Source: Tilletiopsis washingtonensis (Eukaryota; Basidiomycota; Exobasidiomycetes; Entylomatales). Taken from it: a stretch of 64,000 nt of DNA. Position numbers and translations under genes: made by a program. The stretch lies in contig NW_020312016.1 of the NCBI RefSeq assembly GCF_003144115.1, forward strand, positions 320,777 through 384,776. Reading direction: 5' to 3'. Positions 49,986-58,323 of this stretch are shown one piece after another; the stretch's first letter is position 1, and every line of letters begins with the position of its first letter. The notes beneath the pieces are model-generated. The model saw nothing but the letters and a program-made list of their open reading frames with translations. It made no database searches and was not told the DNA's origin.

Positions 49986-51538
49986 TTACAGGCCCATCTC
50001 CTTCTCCTGCAGCTTGGCAATCGTCTGGCGCTGGATGTTGCTCGTGCCCTCGTAGATGGCTGCAGAGCGGGAGGATCAGCAAGCAGCGCGCAGAAAGAGG
50101 GGGACTCCTCGACTCACCGCCGATCTTCGAGTCGCGCCAGTACTTCTCGATGCCCGTCTCGCGCGTGAAGCCCACGCCGCCAGCCCACTCGATGGCGCTG
50201 CCCGAGACGCTCTGTGCGACCTGGGACGAGTAGATCTTGGCCATCGCCGCCTGCTTCGTGAACGGGCGACCCTCCTCCTTCAGGCGTGCGGCGTTGTACA
50301 CAAGCAGGCGCGCGGCCTCGATCTCCGTGGCGGCGTCGGCCATCTGGAACTGCATGCCCTGGAAGCTGGCCACCGGCTTGCCGAACTGCGTGCGGTCGTA
50401 CGCGTAGCGCACGCTCTTCTCGTACGCGCCCTGCGCAATGCCGACCATCTGCGCGCCAATGCCCACGCGGCCCTCGTTGAGAATCTCAATGGCAATCTTG
50501 TAGCCCTTGCCCTCCTCGCCAATCAGGTTGGCCGCGGGCACCTTGACGTCGTCAAAGTTGACCGTGCACGTCGACGAGGCCTTGATGCCGAGCTTCTGCT
50601 CCTTCTTGGCAATCTCGACGCCCATGCTCTTCTCGACGGCAAAGGCAGAAATGCCCTTGTAGCCCTTCGAGGGGTCGCCCTGCGCGAAGACAATGAAGAA
50701 CTCGGCCTCGGCAGAGTTGGTGATCCACATCTTGCTGCCGTTGATGATCCAGTCGCCGTTCGAGTCCTTCTTGCACGTCGTCTTCATGGCGAAGGCGTCT
50801 GAGCCAGACGAGGGCTCGGAGAGGGCAAAGGAGCCGAGCTAGGGCAAAAGAGTGAGCGCGAGCGAGTGCTGCTGGCGTGCAGGGCAGACTCACCACCTCC
50901 GTCGAGAGCTGCGGCAGGTACTTGTCCATGAGCTCCTTGCTGGCGTACTTGCGCAGCACCGTGTTGACGAGCGTCTGCAGGCGGGGCATCAGGGACAGGA
51001 CTTGCAGGCACACGCTGGCTGCCACTCACGTTGTGCACGTCGCAGAGCACCGAGACCGAGGCGTCGACTTTTGCGAGCTCTGCATCGAACGTGTCAGCCC
51101 GCGGCAGCTTCGCCGCCGCACGAGACACAGCGCACCCTCAATGACGATGATCGCCGCCGTGAAGCTGCAGCCCGCGCCGCCGTGGTCCTGGCTCGTCTCG
51201 ATGCCCATGAGGCCCTGCTCAAAGAGGCCCTTGATGATGGCCGGGTCCATCTTCTCGTTCTCGTCCATCTCGCGGACCTTGGGCTCGACGACCTCAGTAG
51301 CGAAGCGACGCACGGCCTCGCGCAGCATCTCCTCCTCGTCGGAGAGCTTGGCGAGCGAGTTGATGCCGAAGGGCGACTCGAAGTCGTTGCTGCGGCATGC
51401 GGAGCCGCTGAAGGCACGCGAAGGCGCGGCAGCAGGTGAGGCGACGGCGCGGGAGGCAGAGGCGATGCGAAGCGAGGCGGGCGCACGGCGCGACGCGGCA
51501 CCGGCGGCGCGGAGGAGGGGAGCGCGGAGAGAGGCCAT
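49986..51538 (-). CDS. short/branched-chain acyl-CoA dehydrogenase, mitochondrial
   Basis: Five exons (51538-51136, 51079-51030, 50974-50894, 50838-50118, 50059-49986) encode 442 residues. The first ~45 are Arg/Ala/Ser-rich without acids, a mitochondrial presequence. The acyl-CoA dehydrogenase fold follows: FEQGLMGIETSQDHGGAGCSF, SEPSSGSDAFAMKTTCKKDSNG, the FAD-binding WITNS, YDRTQFGKPVASFQGMQFQMAD and the C-terminal AIYEGTSNIQRQTIAK, whose Glu is the catalytic base. It resembles ACADSB-type enzymes that oxidise 2-methylbutyryl- or isobutyryl-CoA with FAD and pass electrons to ETF in isoleucine/valine or short-chain fatty acid breakdown. Exact chain preference is not determined from sequence. 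The ending KEMGL gives no peroxisomal PTS1. Confidence 0.93.
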
Positions 51539-53333
51539 GGTGTGTGAAGGGCGGTGGTGTGGTGGTGGTGCAGAGGCAAGGCTGAGGTGGCACGCAGCAG
51601 GTGACGGCACCCGCTGCCCCTCGGCCTCGGGCAGCCGCCGCCGTCGTTGGCCAGCCACGCGGCGCGGCGCATGCGGCTCGTGCCCCGCGGCGAAGGCACC
51701 GCCCCTGCGCGCCGGACGAGGCGGACGAGCGCCGCCGCCAAGCATGCGCGCGCCGTCAGCATCGCGCAGCGGCGCCAGCCTCCCGACCCGCCGGCTCCTC
51801 GTTGCTCTCTTCTCACAGCAGCACCTCAGTCGACGACGAGGGTGAAGCTCCTCCCACGTGCGGCTGGCTGGGCGAGATGCCACGCGCGCCGCCGCATGCT
51901 TCTCCCCGCACGCCGCTCGCTGCGCGCCTTGATGTCAGCGCGCGCGCGCCTCCGCAGGCTGCGTGAACGCTCGACGCCGGCGGACCGGCCCGGCAGCAGC
52001 TCAGCCGGCGCATCGCCAGCGGCCGCCCGATAGCCGCGACCCGAGATCCGGCACGTGACGCCGTCTCCCCTTCTCTCGCGGCAGCATCACCGGCTTCCCG
52101 TCGCTCCTTCGGTTTGCTTCCCTCCCACTGTCCTCCCGATGAGCTAGCTTTGGGGCCCGAAATGCGCGTATGAGAGCTGCGTGCGTAGAGAAGCTGTCAA
52201 ACAGGGCCTCTGGTCTTGCAGAATGGCTGCAGAATGGCTCAGGCGTCGTCAAGATGTCGCCCGTTCTCGCGAGCACCTCAGTTCACTTGCTTTCTCTTCT
52301 CGACGCCTTCGCGGACGCCAGCAGGGAGATGCACTGTTTAACGAGCGACCTTGAATGCGACCACTGATGTGCGAGAGCTTGTGTCAGGCAAGCGCCGGAG
52401 TAGTGCGCCCGCGACAACCAAGACTGCCGCTGAGCCGCTGCGAGCTGCTGACGCTGCGCGCTGCGCTCTGCTCCTGCGCAACAAGCCGTGCTCTCCTCCT
52501 CGCCAAGTGCTGCGATGCCGTCGTGCCGCGGTGCCGCTTGGTACGAGCAAGCATGGAAGAGCGTCACAGCCCGCAGCTGCTGCACTGCCCACGAGGTCTG
52601 AGAGACGCATGCACGCGCAGGCGCAACGGCTGATCCGAGAAGAGGAGAGCAAGCTTCGCGATGCCCGGCGCCGAGAGACGAGAGCAAGGATCGTTGCCGC
52701 GCTCTGCTGCGTCCGAGAGGCGCCGTCACCATCGCAGCGCTGCCTTCGCATGCGGCTGCGGCCTCTCGCGCTGCCTTGTCTCGTCTCGGCTCCACCTCGC
52801 TGCATCTTCGCTCTGCATCCGCGAGGCGTTCTCTTGATTTGCGAATTGCAGCGGGCTGGAACTCAATCTGCGCTGCTGCTGCTCGCTGTCCCGGGCTTGC
52901 CTCCGGTGCAGCCGCTGAGACGCCCAAGATGAGCCTGCGAGAGGAGCGTTCGGGCAGCTCGCCAGCGAGAGAGAGCCGTGACGCTGCCTTGCGGCGGAAA
53001 GCCACACGCGGGCGGAGGCGGAGTCGCAGCAGCCGCAGCTGCCAGCATAGCAGCTCGAGGTGTCGTCGCTCGGCAGCGACGGGACGCCGATCCGCCCTTG
53101 CGAGCCACTTTCTCCTCTCGCGCGCCCCTCTCGCAGGCCCCCCTCTCGCGAGCTCCTATCCGTCAAGGGTGCAGCCAAGAGCAGCACGAGAGGAAGCGGC
53201 ACGTGCGACAGACGCATGAAGCTCAGCGCCCGAGACCCTGACGCTTGAGCGTGCTGCAAGAGGGATGCTGCTACGGTTCGGAGTCGAACACGTCGCGGCC
53301 CCGTGCGTCTTGCACGGGGGAAAGAGGGCAGGG
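51539..53333. other. 1.8-kb gene-poor region left of the Fanzor island
   Basis: This region holds the acyl-CoA dehydrogenase promoter on its left and the 3' flank of the Fanzor gene on its right. A less GC-rich part at about 52.1-52.4 kb contrasts with GCAG-rich DNA from 52.4 to 53.2 kb. Open frames have Arg/Ala/Ser composition only. Three perfect small hairpins occur at 53241-53319. Confidence 0.5.
53241..53319 (-). ncRNA. candidate guide-scaffold (omega RNA) hairpins downstream of Fanzor
   Basis: Three perfect inverted repeats lie within 95 nt of the Fanzor stop codon. CCCCGTGC/GCACGGGG has an 8-bp stem and 5-nt loop (53299-53306 with 53312-53319). GTTCG/CGAAC has a 5-bp stem and 4-nt loop (53276-53280 with 53285-53289). 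ACGCT/AGCGT has a 5-bp stem and 2-nt loop (53241-53252). TnpB and Fanzor systems encode their guide scaffold at or just past the nuclease 3' end on the same strand. The position fits, but transcription is unproven and a simple terminator-like structure remains possible. Confidence 0.4.
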
Positions 53334-55712
53334 TTACGCGCGTGGCCGCCAGGGCCCCACGCCCCAGTTTAGCTGGTGAACGCCTGCGTGGGCGATGTTC
53401 GCGGCGCCGACCATGTCGCGGGCGAGTGCGCAGCGGCAGTGCGGGCAGTACTTGACGTCGCGCGACGGATAGCGGGCGCTGCGCGAGCGCCAGAGCGGCA
53501 GCAGCGGGGGCGCGTCTGCGCAGCGCGGGCACACCGACGACGTGAGGTACTCGTCCTGCGTGCGCCAGAGGATCGTCGCGGGCAGTGGCGTGAATGCGGC
53601 GCGCTGCATGACGGTGCGCAGCAGCGGGCCGGCGTGCGTCGGGTGCTTGAAGCCGCGGCCGCCCCCGCTGCTTGTCCCGCCGCTGTGGAGGACACGGCGT
53701 CAGTGTCGTTCAGTGCGTTCCCGGCGGCGTGCCCAGGCCAGAGCACAGCAGGTGGCCACAGCCTGCGCATCGCCAGCGTGAACTCACGGCCAGTCGCCGA
53801 CGTGTGCCACGACGACGAGCTTCTTCTCCTCCTCCCACTTCTGGAAGCGCCTGCTGTAGAAGCCCGGCGCGCACGCGAGCCACTCGATGATCTCGTCAGC
53901 CGCACGACCCCTCTTCTTCTTGACGTCTTTCTTGCGGGCCTCGGCGTGCGGTGCGCCGACGCCAAAGGCGTGGCTGATGCGCGCAAAGGCGTCCGCGGCG
54001 CTGCGAACGGGCTCCGCCTTGGTGAGTGGCCGGAGAGCTCCTCGCTCGCTGGATTCCTGGGCGCCGTGAACGGGCTCCGCCTTGGTGCGGCGCTGGAGTG
54101 CTCCTGGCTTGATGGACAGCGTCTCCCAGCGATCCCAGCGCTCGCAGGCGGCCGCGTTGGCGTAGTAGCGGCGCGGGGCGTTGACGACTGGGCGCAGCCC
54201 GAGTTCTGGCGGCGGCGTGCCGGGGAACTCGATGATTGTGCCCGGCAGCAGAGGCCGCGTGCGGTGCAAGGCGGCCACGTTGGTGTTGCCCGGATCGATG
54301 CCCACGTGCACGACGGTGCTGTCGGGGTCGGCGTCGGCCAGCAGTGCCTTGATCTTGAAGTCGGGCATGCCTCGCACCAGGCCGCCAGCACGTCCGCGCG
54401 GCGGCGTAAAGTCTTCGTCGGAAGGCAGCGGCAGCGGAGCTCGGAGCGCCGCTTGCAGCGCTGCAGGAGGCAGCGCAGCGAGCCACATGGACCCGCGCGC
54501 GTACACCTCGACGTTCTGGTGCATGCTCTGCACAGTCTCCGCGTCACTGCGGCCCTTTGGGCGACGCAGATTGACGTAGAGCCAGCGGCAGTTGACGCCG
54601 TCGCTGTACAGCGTGCCCGTGGGCAGCCAGGCAGGCCGGAAGCCGAGTCTTGCCCATGGAGAGGCTCTCGGGGACCGCGACGACCGCGTCGTCGAGCCGG
54701 AGAGCAGTGCTTCGAGGCGCGTGACCGTGCCCTCAGCTGCGCCCCGGCTCGTCGCGGCCATCGCTTCGAGCGCACTCAGCAGGGACGGACGCGGCCGCCA
54801 CAGGTTGCCGTCTTGAAACAGGCCGCATCGCTCGAGCCACTCGTGCTCTGTGAGAGACAGTTGCGAGGCCCACTTGCCGAGGGCAGCTAGGCGCCCGGGC
54901 GCCGCGCGGGCGACGGCTGGCAGCGAGCTGGGCGTGAAGATCTGGTGGAACGTGCCTGCGGCTTTCGGACGGCTGCGGCCTACTGCTGCGGCTGGCTGCA
55001 GGGCCCGCACCCACCCCTCCAACAGATCTACTGCCGCACCGCCGGGTAGCTCCTCCAGGAGCTCTCTTGGCGTCCGTGATGGCGTTTGGGAGGAGGCGGC
55101 CTGCATCTTCTTGAGCATGTGGAAGTCGCGGCGCCGCAGCATCTCCTGGTCCTGATGCGGCATGCCTGCGTACGAGCTTGAGGCCCCGAGCGGGGTATTG
55201 AGAGCGAGGTCAACGAGATCGCCACTGCCAAGGCACTGCTCGGCTTGGGCAAGAAGATGCGGCACAGACGCTCGCCTGTGGCGCCCCGCAGTCTGGCCGA
55301 CGCTTTGGCACATGACGTGGTCCGCAAGGCTTCTGGGGACGAGGGGCCAGCCAGCCTGCAGAGCCCTGCGTGCCCGCAGCACCGAGGCGGGTGCATCAGG
55401 GTGCCGGGCCCATATGAGGAGCTCCTCCTCTGTCCAGCAGTTCCCAGCTTCTGGAGGCTCACGGCTGCGAGCCATGCCGCTGCGAGACGGGCGCACCCCA
55501 CCTGCCTCGCAGCAGCAGAAGTATGCGAGCTCTGTGAAGCGGCGGTCCAGCTCCTCGTCTTTGCAGTCAGTGAGGTAGGCAGGGTCGAGGTGCTCAACCA
55601 GGCGGTCTAGCGTGGCTGCAAGGTACTGCTGCACGCCAGCAACCAGGGCTACCGTGGCAGTGAGCTCACGAGGCAGAGTTGACGAGGAAGAGACAGACGC
55701 AGTGCCGAAGAT
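53334..55712 (-). CDS. Fanzor (eukaryotic TnpB-like RNA-guided nuclease) module
   Basis: Two exons, 55712-53788 and 53682-53334, are joined by a 105-nt GTGAGT intron. The C-terminal half has the TnpB/Fanzor RuvC core in order: VHVGIDPGNTN (RuvC-I Asp, codon at 54296-54294), VVVAHVGDW, DEYLTSSVCPRC (RuvC-II Glu, 53552-53550, then the first Zn pair), YCPHC (second Zn pair) and LARDMVGAANI (RuvC-III Asp, 53417-53415). All three catalytic acids and four cysteines are present, so it looks functional. The N-terminal ~450 residues are helical and poorly conserved, as in this family. A 21-residue degenerate repeat (GAL.R.TKAEPV) sits between RuvC-I and RuvC-II. No ATG lies near the 5' end of this frame. 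The frame continues in phase from the upstream XPG-like ORF through a 208-nt intron, suggesting one fused gene. Confidence 0.85.
54005..54130. repeat. degenerate 63-bp tandem repeat inside Fanzor coding sequence
   Basis: The 20-mer GAACGGGCTCCGCCTTGGTG occurs at 54005-54024 and 54068-54087, period 63, with weaker similarity across the rest of each unit. It encodes a 21-residue repeat containing TKAEPV and keeps the frame. Confidence 0.6.
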
Positions 55713-55896
55713 CTGTCAATGAGGGCGAGTCAGCCGCCAGTCCGCATGAGCCGCCTGAAGGCTGCGGCAGGAAGAAGGCGGCCAGGGACGCTACGTGCGA
55801 CGCGAGCGGGCCGGCAGCCGCGTGCCGGCACGCGCGCCGCTGCCGTGCCGCCCAAATGATCTGCAGCACATGGCGCGTCCTCCAGCCTCCCCACCC

Positions 55897-57720
55897 TCAC
55901 CATCCTGCGGGCCGGCTCACCTTGATGAGTGTCTTCCTCGCCTGTGAGCTTGAAGTCTCCCCACCCTCGTCCTCCTCCTCCTCCTCCGCTGCCTCGTCCC
56001 TGCTGGCAAACGGCCTGCGCTGCTTGCCCAGCTTGAGCTTGGGCTTGCGCCCAGCCTTCTTCGCCTGCTTGCCCTTCTTCTTCTTCTGCACGCGCTTCTT
56101 CGCCCACTTCTTGCCGCTGCGGCGCGTGACACGCTGCGGCGGCGTGAGGGGCGTGACGAGCGGCGAGGACGCAGCCTTGGGCACGAGGTACGTGCGAGCG
56201 ACTCGCGTCTGGCGTCTTGAGAGCGTGCGTGCGCGAGCGCGCTTGCCGCGTCCGTGGGCGTCAAGCACGGGCACAAAAGGCGCGCTCGCAGAGAGGTGCC
56301 TGTCAACACGATGGAAGGTGAAGCCGCTCTGGCCGGTGCTGCTGCTGGTGTCGCGGCGGAAGCCGAGGATGTTGCGCGAGCCATGGTCATCGATCGTCGT
56401 CGGCCGAGGCTGCGTGGCGGTGCCATGCGTGCCGAGCACATAGATGTCGGCCACGGCGCAGACGGTGCTTGCGTCGGCGGCATTGCTGCCGGCAAGCGCA
56501 GCCACACGCCGGATGAGCGCATGCACTGTTGGCCGCAGCTCTGCTCCCGGACCGCTGCCGATGCTCGACCAGGCGCGAGGCAGCAGGCGGCCCTGCTCGG
56601 ACGCCGTGCCACGCACTGCTCGCGTCAGGCGCGCCTCGCCGATGCCCGGCAGCCCGTTGGCATAGTCGGTCGTGCTCAGTGCCACGAGCGCAAGGTAGAG
56701 AGCCGGCGCAAAGGAGGAGGACGAGGAGAACACCTGTGGCCATGTCTCGCTCATGGCGCCGCCAAGGAGGGTGCGATCGTAGAGGAAGTGACTGCGGTAG
56801 GGCGGCGGGGGCTCGTTGCGGAGCAGCCTCTTGCGCGAGCGGGAGCGCGACGTGGCGGGCACGGGGCACACCAGCCAGCGGTAGCCCTGCAGCGTGGCGT
56901 CATGGGCCAACATGTCCCCGTCGACGGAGAGCACGGCCGTGCCCAGCGGCTGCCGCAGGGCACGCGTGATGCGCGCGATGAGACAGTCGGCCTCGTCGGG
57001 CGCTACAATATGCAGCACCCCATCAAGCCGCAGCAGCGCCTCCTCGAGCTGGTCCTCGGCGACCAGGTGGTGGCCGTCGCGGCCGCGGACAAACATGCGC
57101 TCTACGCCTGCGGCCGAGTACATGCCGTCTTGCTGCAGGTGCTGCATCACCGCAGCGCTGGCGTAGCGTAGGAGCTCCGACTCTTGGGAAGCGCGAGCCC
57201 AGTTGGCCGCGAGGACGGCGCGCTCGCGCATGCGGTGGCTGGTCGTGTCGACCTTCAGCTCAGCGACGGCGGGCCCGTCCCAGCAGCACAGCAGGCGCGC
57301 GCCGGCGCCGTGGGCAAGCTCGGCATACTCGTTGACCTGCGCCACAACACCCTCCACCACTGCCGCGACGTGAGCTCTTGCGTGTATGAGAGGGGAGAGC
57401 GCAAACTTACCCGTCTCGGCGAGCACAGACAGGTCGCGTGGCACTCTCGTGCCTGTGGCCGAGGCGTCGACCGTGTCCAGCGGGGCCGCCGATGCGGCAG
57501 CCGCGGCCAGCGGCTGGCCAGCGATGCGCGCTGCAAGCGAGTACACCAAGGGCATCGTGTCGACGACGAGGAAGCGCAGCGGCGCTCCCACCGCCACGGC
57601 ATGCTGCAAGGCCGCACGCTCGCCCTGGTGCACGTTGCGCTGGCGGCCCCAGCTGATGCCGCCGATGCGCGCATGCCGGAGCGCCGCATGGCTGGACGTG
57701 GCGCCGAGCTTGAAGCCCAT
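55897..57720 (-). CDS. XPG/FEN1-type structure-specific nuclease module
   Basis: Starts at ATG 57720 (MGFKLG, like the MGI/MGV start of FEN1/XPG). A 51-nt GTAAGT intron (57410-57360) lies in frame. FEN1-like acids all appear present: D54 (FLVVDT), D131 (CCWDGP), E226 and D228 (APDEAD), D250 and D252 (SVDGDM) and D335 (TTDYANGLPGIG, the helix-hairpin motif). A Lys/Arg-rich stretch at about residues 515-554 (KKWAKKRVQKKKKGKQAKK and on) is a strong nuclear-localisation candidate, followed by an acidic run. Without further splicing the frame stops at 55897. With a donor at 55920 and an acceptor just before 55712 (208-nt intron, CTGAC branch site, phase 0 on both sides) it continues into the Fanzor frame, giving about 1,340 residues. 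Such nucleases cut flaps or bubbles. The role here is unknown. Confidence 0.8.
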   Translation of the reverse strand: MGFKLGATSSHAALRHARIGGISWGRQRNVHQGERAALQHAVAVGAPLRFLVVDTMPLVYSLAARIAGQPLAAAAASAAPLDTVDASATGTRVPRDLSVLAETGKFALSPLIHARAHVAAVVEGVVAQVNEYAELAHGAGARLLCCWDGPAVAELKVDTTSHRMRERAVLAANWARASQESELLRYASAAVMQHLQQDGMYSAAGVERMFVRGRDGHHLVAEDQLEEALLRLDGVLHIVAPDEADCLIARITRALRQPLGTAVLSVDGDMLAHDATLQGYRWLVCPVPATSRSRSRKRLLRNEPPPPYRSHFLYDRTLLGGAMSETWPQVFSSSSSFAPALYLALVALSTTDYANGLPGIGEARLTRAVRGTASEQGRLLPRAWSSIGSGPGAELRPTVHALIRRVAALAGSNAADASTVCAVADIYVLGTHGTATQPRPTTIDDHGSRNILGFRRDTSSSTGQSGFTFHRVDRHLSASAPFVPVLDAHGRGKRARARTLSRRQTRVARTYLVPKAASSPLVTPLTPPQRVTRRSGKKWAKKRVQKKKKGKQAKKAGRKPKLKLGKQRRPFASRDEAAEEEEEDEGGETSSSQARKTLIKVSRPAGW

Positions 57721-58323
57721 GGCGCCTCTGGGTGCGCGAGAGATGCGTGTGTGGGCAGAGGCTTCGAGGCAGCAGGAGCAAGAGGGGTGAGTGTGCAGCG
57801 GGAGGCGCCTACTCGCCGCTGAACCCATGGCCGCACAGCTTCGCCGCAGCGCTCTGCGTCCCTCGCCGCTGCGGCGGCACGTGCCCGCAGCTGCTTTGGG
57901 CTGTGCCCCTGACTCGGCAAGCCCGGCGCCGCTGGGCTGAAGCACTTTACGGGCGAGGTGCGTCAGCGGCACTTTGCGGTAGAACCCTGTCTGGCAAGAC
58001 GTCCTGCTCACTGCGTGCGTGCATCATCCATGGGCGCGGCGGAGCCGACACCCTTGGCACGGCCGCGCTCGCACCGACTGCCGCTGCCGCATGGCCGTGC
58101 GCCGCACATGGTCCTTGGCCCTGCCGGCTGAATCGGCAGCCGGCGCAGCAGCAGCAAGCGGCAGCACGCCAGCAGCAGCGCCGCAGCAGCGCCGCAGCCA
58201 TGCCCGCGGCCTGCCCGTGCGGCAGCTTGCCCGACACGACGAGGGCCCGCCACAGCATCTTCTCGGCCACCTCCTTCTCTCTCTCCCCTCCTCTCGCCCT
58301 TGTCGTGGCGCTGCGTCGCCACC
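57721..58323. promoter_or_regulatory. divergent promoter between XPG-Fanzor and OTU genes
   Basis: A 603-bp spacer from which both island genes are transcribed outward. It is GCAG-rich in the middle, with CTC-rich leader sequence just before 58324. The arrangement suggests co-regulation. Confidence 0.5.

Noticed and set aside
50056-50802. 248-codon plus-strand frame over the acyl-CoA dehydrogenase
   Set aside because: It is an antisense shadow. The minus strand carries the FAD and catalytic motifs.
53276-53289. Possible tRNA T-arm (GTTCGACTCC on the minus strand)
   Set aside because: No acceptor, D-arm or anticodon arm pairs around it. It is better explained as a simple 5-bp hairpin.
53334-57720. 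Bacterial contamination or bacterial insertion sequence
   Set aside because: Spliceosomal introns interrupt both modules, and base composition matches the flanking fungal genes.
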